Assembly (NCBI GenBank): GCA_025716815.1
Contig: JAIXMN010000014.1
Location: forward strand, 620,001 to 684,000
Length of the DNA stretch: 64,000 bases
Direction of reading: 5' to 3'
Origin: Dichotomocladium elegans
Taxonomy: Eukaryota; Mucoromycota; Mucoromycetes; Mucorales; Lichtheimiaceae
Part shown: positions 22,245 through 33,873 of the stretch, piece after piece
How the letters are laid out: the number at the start of each line of letters is the position of its first letter
Numbering within the stretch: the stretch's first letter is position 1
The notes under the pieces: model-generated
Databases searched by the model: none
What the model was told of the DNA's origin: nothing
Seen by the model: the letters and a program-made list of their open reading frames with translations, nothing else
Program-made: the position numbers and the translations under genes

Positions 22245-23153
22245 ATGAGCCTTCTTCGACGTTTCAAGGCAACCGATTTGTTTGAATTTAATAATGTGTA
22301 AGCTCTGCTCTATTACAACAGTATTGCTATGCACATCTTCTATTGACTGCTCTATCTTTTATTTATTTATTTACTAAAAATCACTGTTCCTCAATCAGCA
22401 ATCTCGACGTATTAACAGAGACTGTAGGTGTAATAGCATGTTATAATCGATCAATCGCTCATATATCGCGATTACAAGTATAATATTTCCTTCTATCTTC
22501 AATACCTTGCACAATGGCCCGACCTTTTCTGCGTTCAAATGTCCACACATGATCGACTCATGGGCTATGGTGAGCAATGGAACGGGGAAAGAAACGCGCG
22601 ATATCGAAGGAGTAACTGATCCTATTCGAATGACAAGTGATGGGGAAAGCCGAAGGAACGGGCAAGAATTGGCATGGTCACGTTACTGCGATTACCGTAG
22701 CGCCGGAATACCGTCGTCTTGGTCTTGCAGACGGCATGATGAACTTACTTGAGGATGTTTCCGAGAAAACGTAAGTGAGATGGGGATGAGGGTGAGAATG
22801 GCTGTCTGGCCATCCTAAAACAAAGCGGCACGAGGTGATAACGAATGGAGTGACTAGGTATAACGGATGGTTTGTGGATTTATATGTTCGAGTATCCAAT
22901 GCGGTGGCTATTGGCATGTATCGCAAATTCGGCTACTCAGTGTACCAGCGTGTACGCAACTATTACTCGGGCGCGACAAATGAAGACGCATTTGGTACAG
23001 TGACAAAGAGAGGGAATGAGATGAGAAGTTTGGGGCTGACAGTGTCCAACAGACATGCGGAAACCACTAGCACGGGATAAGAAAAAGGAAACGATACGAA
23101 GCAATGGCGAAAATGTGCTTGTCTATCCAGAAGAATTAGAACCTTGGCGATAA
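22245..23153 (+). CDS. NAA20: N-terminal acetyltransferase NatB catalytic subunit
   Basis: GNAT-fold enzyme that transfers acetyl from acetyl-CoA to N termini starting Met-Asp/Glu/Asn/Gln, working with the Naa25 auxiliary subunit on ribosomes. Six short exons give about 175 residues, the family's normal length. The protein begins MSLLRRFKATDLFEFNNV, continues NLDVLTET and YNISFYLQYLAQWPD, then HGHVTAITVAPEYRRLG, which holds the acetyl-CoA-binding RxxG/A-type loop. It ends YNGWFVDLYVRVSNAVAIGM with KFGYSVYQRVRNYYSG and a conserved tail VLVYPEELEPWR. The final exon after a 75-base intron is needed for the correct C terminus; the open frame otherwise reads into intron. No break seen. Confidence 0.93.
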
Positions 23154-23247
23154 TACCTCTTTGGCGCACCTGAAAATAAAATGAACATTTTCCTCTCTCT
23201 CCACCTAATTTTACACCACTGCGTGACCGCTCCACATTCACTATTCA

Positions 23248-23951
23248 ATGACCACCTGCCAGATCTGCCATAAGGATCCTTGGAAATACAAATGTCCCAC
23301 GTGTAGAATACAATAGTGAGTTACGCTCACCAGAAGGATCCTAGAAAAGGAAGATCGAAGCTAATGTCTGTTTTTCTTTTCTTTGGTCGGTGCTTTTTTT
23401 AAAGTTGCTCTGTAACCTGCTTCAAACAACATAAACGTAAAGCATGAATGAAAAATCCGGCGATCGAGAAATAAAAGCTGATCGCGTGTCTTCTATTTCC
23501 AGTTGAACCATGCGCACCGCCTGCGCCAGAAAAAAGTATAACAAAATCGAATGACGTTGAGAAATGTAGAAGGAAATGCTTACGCTGCTTCATTGTAGCT
23601 CCAGAAGGGGAGAAAGAGCGACGGCAATTACCAACAGACTCAACAGATGACGACGATCCAAGTCGCTTAACTCTCGATCAGTTGACTTCGATAGGTGTGT
23701 TGAGGACACCAACTTAAACAAACACAAATCAGTGCTGGACACAACACTGAAAGATTTTACCAGGCCACTCTAATCAAGTGCTGCGCTATTTGGAAAATCC
23801 AGCAATCAGAGAATGGGTATCGCGCATTGATCAGTCTTTAGACCCCGAAGAGGATCTCAAGAAGGCAAGAGCAGAGGATCCAACCCTCGAGGAATTCATC
23901 CAGCTGCTTTTAAGGACTACGGGACACAAGAAGGATGATATTGAGGAATGA
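23248..23951 (+). CDS. HIT1: HIT-type zinc-finger protein (ZNHIT3/Hit1-like)
   Basis: Box C/D snoRNP assembly factor of the nucleus. Four exons give about 165 residues. The N terminus is a zf-HIT domain: MTTCQICHKDPWKYKCPTC, then YCSVTCFKQHK, giving the C..C...C..C...C..H...C pattern across the first intron. An acidic linker (STDDDDPSR) and an alpha-helical C-terminal region follow (SNQVLRYLENPAIREWV, then TLEEFIQLLLRTTGH). This layout (N-terminal zf-HIT, then a C-terminal helical domain that binds Rsa1/NUFIP-type partners) is that of Hit1/ZNHIT3. The gene starts 94 bases after NAA20, same strand. Confidence 0.85.
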
Positions 23952-24195
23952 TCACGTATATTCACATACGCTTGCGCATACACCCAAACACATGCATGCG
24001 CCCAGGCGTGTTATCGCCACCATATAAATTATCCACCAAAAGCTATTGAGTTTTATTTTACAAGTATAGTGTCATTATACAGCATTCCCATTCCACTTCT
24101 CTTAGTCATCTTTCTTTTGAAAGTGGCCTGAGATATATGCGCATGGGATGATATGGAGGGAGGGCGCTGGAGTGTGTACTAGAAAATAGCAATGG

Positions 24196-26788
24196 TTATT
24201 TTAAAGTGGATGATGATGCTGAGGAAGTAGATGACGACATGGATTCCATGGTGCCAAGTTTGATGGCACCTTCGTCCTCTGATTTTTTGGCTCGCCCTCG
24301 AAAAGGGCATGGCTTTGCTCGTTGTATAGAATCAGTTATGTCAATGTCTTCGGCGTCTGAGCCACGGGGAATGATGGGCTCAATGAAGCGAATGTTGACA
24401 TGCGGCTCCATCCACGGCAAAGCTTTTTCTGATGCATCCTCATCGATTGGTAAGAGCTCCTCATCCTGTATCTCAGAAGCCGCAGTGCCAAGGGTAGCGG
24501 AAGGAGTTGCGCACGGATAATGATGAACGTCATCCACATAGACATGATGGATGGTGTCGCTCTGGTGGCTCTGGCAATGTACTGTATTATGTAGCGTGTT
24601 GCGTTCTGTTTCTGACATTGACGGTTGCGGAGTCGTCTTGGACTGTTGTTGGCGCCGTGTGCTGAAGAGTGGCAATTTCATAATCATCTGATTACTGCTC
24701 GTACTCGCAAACGAGAGAGTGCGACTCCGAATCCGTTTGCCAAGCTTGAATAGCGGAATCGTCGTCCCATGCACAAGAATTGAGGAGAGTACAATAAACA
24801 ATACAATCGGGTTAATCAATCGGATTGCTACTGCGTCTTCTTGGCCCTCTGCGCGAGGATACACCTGCTCCATTTCCTCCTTGGCGATCTTAGATAAGAA
24901 AACCGCGCCTACGCCCATCGGCCCAAACCAGCCACTGAAGATAGCTTCCCGATAGGTTCTGATGGCAGGCATAAATGGCTTGAGCAACAATACAATAGGA
25001 AGTCGGCGAAAGAGGAGGATCAAAAGGGCAATAATGACCAGTCGCCACCACGTTAGTCCTAACACAGGATCATGAAAGGAACCCCAGGGCTATCGAAAAA
25101 AAAGGGGATTAGGAGGGAAATGAGTGGAGCGATCAGTTTCTGCCAAGCAACCACATTGCTGCTTACAATGATGGCACCGATATAGACAAAAATGGCCAAA
25201 TTGAGCATCATGTCGATGACGTCCTGAAAGTGAGCCTCCTCGGTTTCCCGACGAAACCAATTGTCCCATGAAAATGCATTGCCCGCAACAAAGCATGCCA
25301 AGACATCGTCGCTTCCCGAGAATCCAGTCATGCTCATTAGGAAAAGCTGCATGCATCATGTAGAATGAGCGATTTTTATATTACTGGGCATGCGTTGAGC
25401 GGGTCCAGAAACTTACTGCAAGGGCGATCGCAAAAGACAGAAATGATGGCTTGTCAATCAGATGGCTAGATCAGCAGAATAAGAAGGTGTAGTTTGTCCA
25501 TTCATTTTCGACACACTTACTGTCGTTCTGACCATTGTAGTAATTTCCGTGCAACGTAGCCGACAATCACACCAATCACGCATGACAACGCAATCTGGAA
25601 TAGACAGGTCTCATAGATCCATTTGCCAATCGCTTTTCCAACGTTATCTTCTCCTAGCAAGAAGATCGCTAGAAACAAAAATGGAAAGCCCATACCATCG
25701 TTGGCACCGCTAGTAAGGAGATGAATTTAGCGACCTACTCATTCCATCTTTAAAATCTTTTTTTTTTCGGATATACCTCTCCGCAGATAGCGCATTTCGG
25801 ATATTGCTTGGTACATGTTTCTCGGCAAATCTTCCTTTGATAACCGAGTTTGCAAGAATCTAAAGTTATTGCCAGCCAACTGTTGTCAGTCATTTGTGGT
25901 CATGGGAATCAGAGGCATGGGGAGCTCCGTTGCATCTCAACATTAGTCCAATCCACAATAATTCAGGGGGAATTTCATACAGAAAATAAACATATGCAAA
26001 CACAAACACAGCGCACCCACAATAAAGGGGTAAATGGGGAGAAAGAAAAGGAAGATTTAAAGCAAAACTTTACTTACAGGATCGGTTGGGCAGATACAGG
26101 CGGCTATCACGAGTGATTCAAGCTACAGGTTATCGTTGATCTCGGATGTCAGTCATGAGATCTCGCATGATCGACTTTCAGAAGAATGACTTACATAGTT
26201 TATTGGAGGGACAAGACACCAAATTATGAGACCGCTGGTGAGCCACATAAAAAGCATCACAGGGATGAGCAGCATGAACATGGTCAACCACTCCTTTTGA
26301 AAATAATGTCTATTTTTTGCAATGGCATACAAGCATTAGCATAAGTCGATACCCAGTATCTTGAGAAGCATAGATGTCCTACTTCGGTAGCTCGATACCT
26401 ACAGCCATCACCTAGGTAGCGTGGAAAAGCTAAATTTCTTGTTGCGCTTTACGATTTAATCAATAAACTACCTGTATGGCGATGACGCATCGAGTCAACT
26501 GCTTTGTAACTTCGTCGCTATTCTCCCAGACGCATGGATTGATCCCATTCGATACCAAAGGACCTGCAATAATTCCGACAATTACTGCGACAACTAATAA
26601 AAACCATCCAATTGATGAGTTATTATGCAATTGCCGGGGCGGAAGTACGTAGACTGACATGCTTCGGATAGAAAGAGTCGTTCTTTGATAAACATAGAAA
26701 CATATCCGAAGAAAACAATAAAGCCACTAAGGATCGCCACGGCAATTGTAAAGGCCGAGAATTCTCCTGGGATCAAGTTGACAGCCAT
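24196..26788 (-). CDS. NHA1: Plasma-membrane Na+/H+ antiporter (Nha1/Sod2 type)
   Basis: CPA1-family exchanger that exports Na+/K+ for protons. About nine exons give roughly 600-650 residues. TM segments are evident: GEFSAFTIAVAILSGFIVFF, then SEALVAVIVGIIAGPL, then VMAVGIELPK. The core holds AACICPTDPILANSVIKG, which carries the transport TD/PTDP motif, and NALSAESGANDGMGFPFLFL (the SA-ND region). Later come GSDDVLACFVAGNAFSWDNW, GLTWWRLVIIALLILLFRRLP and FSGWFGPMGVGAVFLS. A cytosolic tail of about 180 residues is His- and Ser-rich and acidic (VYVDDVHHYPC). An intron beginning at GTAAGC inside the run after YIGAII is required to join IPWGSFHDPVLG. Orthology to the fungal Nha1/Sod2 class is clear. 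Confidence 0.9.
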
Positions 26789-27344
26789 CGGATAGTTAGA
26801 GGGGGGAAGCAGAGAAATCGGAGAGAAAGAAGGAGGAAGGAAGGAAAGGGGACTGCTCAGTTAGCTAGGAATTGAAAAGTTAAAGGAATAACAGTTAGCG
26901 AAAGAACAAGGAAATCCGGCTGAAAGAGTGGGAGAGAAGAAGAGAAAGGAGATACGTCTAGTTTAGATCTTTCTAATTTTCAAACAAAGAGCCCAAGAGA
27001 ATGTTGCAGGAACCTGTCATCGCTCGACCGTCATGTTGCAGCGAACGACAAGTGATCAGCGGCTATATTTTCCGCACACGCGTACTCCTTATGTCATATT
27101 TTTTTCCACAGGCGATTAACGCTTCAAGTCTAGGTCTCGATGAGCGTTTTCGTTATATCTCTTCCTTTTTCTTATTATTTTAACATTCGGTCTAAAACAA
27201 GAGATCAAAAAAATAATGAAATCAATGCACTGTGTATATCGAAACGGGTGTTTCGATGACCAATACACCTTGGAACTTGAAGGCTTTGTTAGTTTCATCT
27301 GCTCAATTAGTGGAAAAGTTCTAATCTCTTGCAAATTCGTATAG
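26789..27344. promoter_or_regulatory. Divergent promoter, antiporter / two-TM protein
   Basis: About 550 bases between divergent starts. It is purine-rich on the plus strand near 26800-26970 (A/G tracts, so pyrimidine-rich in the antiporter sense), consistent with a fungal core promoter. No specific site recognised. Confidence 0.35.
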
Positions 27345-28138
27345 ATGAGTCGCACCGAATTTGCATCCACAATGAACACCTTCAATGCAGCTGCCATACA
27401 TCACCCTCCTCCACCATCTATATCGTCCAGCCGTCTCGTCTTATTCAATATGTGTACCACTATTAGCATTTTGTGTTCTATCGGTCTTGCCATCCACTAC
27501 ACTCACCACGTCTATCTGCTCCTCGTTATTCCTATCTCGTTCTTGACATTCAGCCTTGTTATCATCTCATGGAGACGTAGACTCAAACAACAGGCATATA
27601 TTAATATTATTCATGCCCTGTCTTCGTTTGTTAATCTTCTACCATTTACAGTTTGAGGCATCTATCCTGCATCTCTGCGCTTGCATGAACGCAACGGAAA
27701 ATGTGCGAGGTATCAATTTTCGTCTCGTGAAGTATACCGCTCCTGAACAGCATTTACCTCCTCTACCTCCATCGGACTATGTAAGTTATTTTTTATAGAT
27801 ATATTATTATATCACTCCCATCCTCCTCCTTATATTTTCTCTTTATTTTTTCTTTCTTTCTGATCTAAATCCCTATCTGATTAATCAAACCTTGTTGTAT
27901 ATTCCATCTCTCACATTTTTGTCGGTAGAGCATTGTCATTGAATTTGATGATCGATACAATCTGCTACACCATTTTTCAGCACCGCATCCAGTTAATGAC
28001 ACCCTCTCTACGACGAATGATGTTATCCTGAATCCGCCAACCTACCGCACATCACTTCTAAACCCCCCGACTTACCGACAATCACAAGCAGAACTTCCTT
28101 TTCCATCAAATGCGTATCACCCTGACGAGAAAGTTTAA
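27345..28138 (+). CDS. Two-TM protein with C-terminal PPxY motifs
   Basis: Three exons give about 195 residues. After a short N terminus with HHPPPPS there are two hydrophobic segments (MCTTISILCSIGLAI and YLLLVIPISFLTFSLVII), followed by the basic run WRRRLKQQ. Then comes a soluble part with ENVRGINFRLVK, PPLPPSDY, and an acidic EFDDRYNLLHHFS. The last exon has two copies of LNPPTYR; PPTY fits the PPxY ligand of WW domains, as in adaptors of Rsp5/Nedd4 ubiquitin ligases. The exon 1-2 join uses a 58-base GC-AG intron (27594-27651); the alternative GT donor would need a 22-base intron. The family was not recognised; an adaptor role is inference. Confidence 0.62.
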
Positions 28139-29300
28139 ATAGAATAATAATATTACATGCACCATGCTACTGCTACGTATATATGCAGAGAAGCTGGAAA
28201 ATAGGAGCATGTATAAAAAAGAGAAGATGGTAGCAAAAACCAAGGGGGTGCTTTCTCCGCTCAGGGTCCAGACTGAGATATAATGACTGTACGTACAGCT
28301 ATTCCATTTCTCTTCAGTGACGTAGTCTGTGATCATATATAATACAGTACAAATACCAAAAGATGAAAAAATACTGTTTTATTCTTTATATGAGAAACCG
28401 GGTCGAAGAAGACAAAAATGCGATTTCTCTCATCCTTTCCGTACAATAGTATCGTTAACGCTCTCAGCTGGATTGCAATATAGTGTCTCTTATCGGATGA
28501 GTTGTCTTTCATTGCAGGAAATTCCGATGTCCCATATACTACGATGTTATAAAATGCTACATATCTTCCTTGTCTGTTGCCGCAACGCTGGATGTAATTC
28601 CGAAGTGTCCCATGTGATGGTACATGTTTCGAATACTCCGGAGGGGGGTATCTTTAGGCATTGGACAGAGTGATTTCGCGTTGATTAGTTTACGTCATTC
28701 TTCAGGCAACGAGAGTATCCTACCGTGAATGCGTGAGGCTGACTGTTTGGTTGTCGTATAATTAGGAACAATTCGGTCATCACAATCGGTATAGTGCGAT
28801 CAACTGGCCACAGCGATTCATAAATTAATGCAGCACACCAGTGCCAGTGCTTCTTTGCGCTGCGCATATATGTGTGGGGTTAACCCGATCCTTTCGGAAG
28901 ATGGATAATTCCTGACAATGCTGTTTGAAGATAGAGCGAGGGAAGTAAATAATCCGATGTTTTTGATCAAGAATAGGTCATGAGCTTTTTAATCATTCCA
29001 TATGTCCTTATTATGACGGCTGTTGAAAGGGAAATAACCATCGGTCTGGTGGTGTTATGTACTTGGCTTTTTGCCAGAACTTACTCTTGTAAACCTTATT
29101 TTCTATATTCGGCAGGACTTTATTTTCCAAAATAAATTTCGTACACGAGATAAAAACAATGGCGTATAAAATACGAAAAGAAAGACGTAGCAATAGGTAA
29201 AAAGATTTCGCTCTCGTAGATTAAACTATGTTAGCCAACGGCAAACTTTACTCCTTCATCATGCCCGTGAACTGAAGACACCCCGTTCTTACAACGGAAG
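28139..29300. other. Intergenic interval, nothing recognised
   Basis: AT-rich. The plus-strand frame at 28329-28673 lacks family resemblance and codon regularity. No RNA gene or repeat was identified. Confidence 0.4.
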
Positions 29301-29900
29301 AGGGCTTACCCCGAGGGTTGTGGTTATTCTGAGTGCGTCAGCGATAACTGACGCGGAAAATGATTGGTCGGGCTCATGGTCGTCTAGATAAGTCTGAACG
29401 TGCAGGTGTGGTTTTCCTGACCTTGCCCGCCGTGGCTTCACGTTTCGCTGCTCTGATTAAGGTCAATGTGGCCTTCCACGAGCTGCGAACACTTGTGCAG
29501 TGCTTCCTCTCTGAAACCTTGCTGGGATGATGCCTCTTCCGGAAGACCACGGAGGATATGCTGCATATTAAGAGCCGTTGCCATATCCCAATTCCATAAC
29601 CTTGGTTGACGAACGCCCTCTGCCATGTCTGCTGTAGAGGTTTGATTTTAACATCTATTGAAACATCGGTACATTAGAGAATTTTGGAAAAATATGCAGT
29701 TGCCGCAACAATATCTTGCTAAGCCGGTGCATCCTCTGGCGACTTGGTTGGTTGCCTGTAGGAAAAGCTCATGTTCGCCCTCGATGAGCCAACCCCCGCG
29801 GTACCACAAGGACACATCTTATCGCATGTCTCGACCTCCATAGCTGGCTTTGCGTTGATACCCGAGAGCCGGACGAGTCTCCTTTGTTATCATCATGCTA
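29300..29900 (-). pseudogene. Degenerate Fanzor fragment C (C-terminal end)
   Basis: The minus-strand frame 29626-29438 reads MAEGVRQPRLWNWDMATALN, which aligns with GMAEGVAPRQRLWNRDMAACLN of copy A; the Arg before the Asp has become Trp. Upstream, broken cysteine-containing pieces near 29690-29830 (CDKMCPCG, RYCCGNC) may be the remains of the zinc-ribbon region. Nothing earlier in the protein is recognisable. It ends with the hairpin at 29335-29354. Confidence 0.62.
29335..29354 (-). ncRNA. Candidate omega-RNA-like hairpin, Fanzor fragment C
   Basis: On the Fanzor sense strand, arms GCGTCAG and CTGACGC pair perfectly at seven positions around the loop TTATCG. The downstream motif CCCTCGGGGTAAGC (29304-29317) matches copy A. 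Stem bases differ from copy A at paired positions. Confidence 0.45.
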
Positions 29901-30689
29901 CCCATGTCATGCCCCTACAAACCTTGCCCGCTAACCATACTCGACATACACCGAGACTATAATGTGCGATATTCTCAATGAACTGGGAAGTATCCAACAT
30001 CCAGAATACCATCGCTCGTGCATATACCTTTTCTTTAATTGCTTGATATGACTCTTTCTTCCGTTCCCTTCAATTTCTAAATCACCATCTTTGCCAGCCC
30101 CTTTCCCCCCGTTTGCCCTTGGGAGTTGTTCAATTTCCTTTCTTTCAGAATCGCGCAAGAACGGAGGACCTTCGAGCGGCTAGCGTGCAAAAATCGTATT
30201 AAATAAATCCTATCTTTGTCTGCTCCAAAGCTTGCGAAAGCGCGAGAGAGTGTTAGAGCCGCGAGGATTTATGGCGGAGAGCTTGACAAGTCCATGATGG
30301 AGTCAGGATGGCAAGAGATGCATCGGTAAAGTTGACGAATGTTGTTAGACTTATGTAACAAAAAGTTGAACTCCCACCGTTTCAAGTATGCCTGCCGGAC
30401 ACAACGCATAATCGGTATCTCAGCCATCAACAAAACCGCTCTATTTAGCCTACTGTAGACTTCCAAAACCCTACTACTGTATGTCGCATATGCATCGGGA
30501 AATAAAGACACCAACCGAAAGAGGTCGCTGTGAATGACAGCTTTCTCAACCATGAAACACCCCCCTCAGGGTTCATCCATAGAATATGCGCAGAGTAGAG
30601 AAACTAAGGAAAGGCATGGTTATATTCGAACATAGACGAATAGACTATAAGAAAACCCAAAGGCTATTTTTGTGATTGGTTGACTTGAT

Positions 30690-31090
30690 TAAAGCAAGCG
30701 GACCCACACCTACAGGATGATCCAAAAACAACCAGAGTCTTCTCTTCGTCGGTGTGGCCATGCTTAAAGTCTGCTTCTTTCATCTAAATGTCTGTATCCC
30801 TTCGATTCATGATATTCATATCATCAAGGCCAAGGTTCCCCCTGCAAGATAAATTTGCAGATATTTTGTGTGATAACAAACGGATTGAAGAGAGTGCATT
30901 TCCTCATTTACCGACATGGCCGTGCCCATCTTAAAAAAAGTTGATTGCTCGTTCAGAATGTAAAATGTATTTAATAGAAGCCTTTTTTTTGCGACATCTT
31001 ACGCCGTGCATGCGAGATTTGCTTTGTCATCACGCATAAAGATTTCTGGGCAAAATGCGATTCTGCGACTTCAGGACGGCTACAGCGCGA
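30690..31090 (-). repeat. Dispersed repeat R, copy 3
   Basis: Shares in order ACAAACGGATTGAAGAGAGT, then TTCCTCATTTACCGACATGG, TTCAGAATGTAAAATGTATT, TGCGACATCTTACGCCGTGC and TTTCTGGGCAAAATGCGATT with copies 1 and 4. The minus-strand coding trace is broken by stops. Confidence 0.65.
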
Positions 31091-31352
31091 CATCAAATAA
31101 AACATTCGAGGCTGGTGTCCCGACAAGTGTCCCATCTATCTTTTTCTCCACATTGTGCACCTTCGCTTGATGACAGCTCGTACCATTATTTTTCACACCG
31201 ATACCCAAGCACACCCTGAGAGCTGACCCAGCTATATCAGCCAGTACTATCGATTTTGACCCTTAGACCCTGTAACCCGTGTACCTTGGTATCGCATTGA
31301 CGGTTGTTACGATTTTCAGGGTCAACCCGAGGCAAGTCGTAGGTACGTTTCT

Positions 31353-31667
31353 ATGCGTCAGAAGTCGCTGCAGACACAAGAACGTTGGTACAGAGAACTC
31401 TCATTCTCTTTGCTTTTACGCCTTAGAGGACCGGACGACTGTAGAACGTCATTAGCCTCTTTGATCGAACTTTCCCGGTCATTCAGCACCCATAGCGGAA
31501 GCACGGTCCCTTCTAATACAAGCAGTATCACCTACAACGAGGACGACATTGCCGCATTCTTTTTACCGCCACAACTCCCGATCTGGGCTGATCCGGCCTG
31601 GTTCGCGATTACCCGTCCCAATATGAGTATGTACGGACGTACATGCATTGCATCAGATAACATCTAG
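31353..31667 (+). other. Unidentified open frame, protein-like composition
   Basis: A 104-codon open frame with mixed composition (an ELSRSFSTHSGS segment, then PQLPIWADPAWFAITRPN) ending at 31667. No family recognised, and no convincing exons flank it. It lies between repeat R copy 3 and more broken frames, so a decayed element ORF is as likely as a gene. Confidence 0.22.
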
Positions 31668-33873
31668 CTCACCAATTCCATTTGAGAACACATACATCTT
31701 CTACTTGGGGATTGGAAATAGCAGCATTGGTATGAATAGTAGAGGTTGGCCTTCTGCAAAAATTACATGGCGGCAATAAAGTTACAGTTCGAGGTTTCGA
31801 CGGTTTGGTCATTCTCCACGCAGTAGCGCTGCCTTAAAGAAGTGCACAAATGGCCCGGCGAACTTGCATACGGGAAAAGCATATTGGCTTCGTCAAGGGT
31901 GTAGTGCCCATGTGGAATGACAAACGAAATCGCCACAGTGGACGTATGGTTGTGATCACCACCTCCGCAAATCTGTTGAATGGGGATTGACGTTGCTTAT
32001 TGGCGATAACTTGAGTTCGCTTGGGAACACAGGGGATTGTTTTTTCCAACATATCCGCGGAGACCGCATCGAGCTGTAGCTCGGTACTGCCGATCATGTC
32101 AACGGATCAAGCGAAGTGTTTTTGTCCGTGTAATCGCCGTGCAACTAATTTGCAGCAGACGCTGCTCGACCTTTCCGATCACCAATCAGTCACAGCCTTT
32201 TTTCCAACAGCTGGTAGAGAACGGTGCTATCGACGTTTACCTTCAGACATGTATATGGTACTTGTTAATGCTCAATTTAAAATCCATTTTTAAAGGAACA
32301 ATCAAGACGGAAAGCCAATGTCTCGGCCTAACCAAACCAACTTCTTTCCAGACCATGGCACAGTTTTCTCGATTTGGAATGTGCTTTACTTTTATCCCCC
32401 TCTCTCTCCCTCTCCATGACGTATATGTATGTGTGTCTATGCTATTGCATGCACGCTTATCATTACGAGAAAGATGCTGACTCTCTTTTAACTTGCAAAC
32501 CGACATGTAATAGAGTTTTTATTTCTTCGAAGTTATCGAACGATACCCTCACGACTTGCAAATTATTGCGGTTGTGCAAGGAGAAGACAGATCGCAGCGA
32601 CAAAAGCGGAAGACCCTGTCCGAAAGCAGCCAAATTGAGGCTCCACCGAGTGGCCCGTATCCTTTTTGACCGCTCTTCCATGGTTTATCAAGTATGGGTA
32701 TGATTGGTCAATCTACAAAGGACAGAAGACGTAAGATTCGAATAAAATGCAAGTCAATATAAGGATTCGTACCGAAAAACCGATGGAAGAGAGGCCAAGG
32801 ATGGATTTGATAAAGAAGTAATTTGCACAGAACTTTTACTATTTATCGGAAATCGATCACCCATGAGCGTATTGTGATTGACAATGCTGTAAGTTACCAC
32901 ATAATATCCTCCTTCAGAAATCTTACGTCTATGACACCCGTTGCTATCACTTCATGATGCTTACTGCATACCAGCCGTTCAACAAATAGTCCACACTTGT
33001 GGTGCAGACAATTTTAAACGGACCGTTTGATTTTTCATGGGCAAGCATGGGTGAACTCTGCTGTCCCGTCGCAAGACTTGAACATGCAGGCGAAGTACAA
33101 TTCATTGTGCATTCCCTGCATGTAATTTGCCGTTCATATAAATCCATGATATTGGCCATGCCGATGATTCGCTCAATCAAATCATAGGTCTTTGCAATTA
33201 GGGAGTAGAATTCCATTGGCAACTTGAAAACAGAACTTCATGTCAATACATGTGTATCGATTATTTCTGAGTTAAGTGGTTTCATGCTTAACATGTTTGT
33301 TACATTTAGTCTTATGAAGGAACTGGAGTTCGGTTTCGGTTGGAACTTAGGGCGCTATGCTACGTCATCTATTTCGGTAAAATCCTTGCCATGATTGTCT
33401 TCCTCATACTAAGTAACCACCAATTTTAAATAGGACTTTGGACAAATACGCTGGTGCTTGAAACCAAGATACGGACGGATGGATATTCAGATAGGCGGTG
33501 TTAGCTCATCTCATCGATTCACAGCAAATTGCAAATCAGCCAACTGCTTACCATAACATATGGTCTTTTTTTTTTTTTTGGCTTCGAGGTAACATCTGCA
33601 GCAATAGCAAAATAGAAGTTGTGGGACTTCCATCCGTAACTTCAAAACCATAGAAAAGGGCGAGGCACCCCATCGCATTGTTAAAAGACGGACGAAGTAT
33701 AAACTCTCTATTGCACGATTTCATTATCTTCATAGCTGATTTTTGATTCCTTTCAAAGGGTGGATGGGTAATATAATGCATATATGTACATAATGATAGG
33801 GTAAATCCTGTACATATCACATTGGAAAGAGGGAGGGAAAAGATGAGGAGTTCGTAATATAGTGGGAGCAGCA

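Larger units (their letters stand above)
29901..33873. other. Gene-poor interval with repeat R and coding-like relics
   Basis: No intact gene supported. Contains repeat R copy 3. Uninterrupted frames with protein-like composition but no recognised family are at 30269-30553 (-), 31353-31667 (+, includes FFLPPQLPIWADPAWFAITR), 32374-32703 (+) and 32947-33222 (-, includes the Cys cluster CRECTMNCTSPAC). They may be decayed mobile-element ORFs. Confidence 0.4.

Noticed and set aside
28329..28673. 114-codon plus-strand frame
   Set aside because: Composition and lack of neighbours or motifs give no support for a gene.
31990..32010. Another CGATAA loop as a further Fanzor hairpin
   Set aside because: The flanking bases do not form a stem comparable to copies A, C and D.
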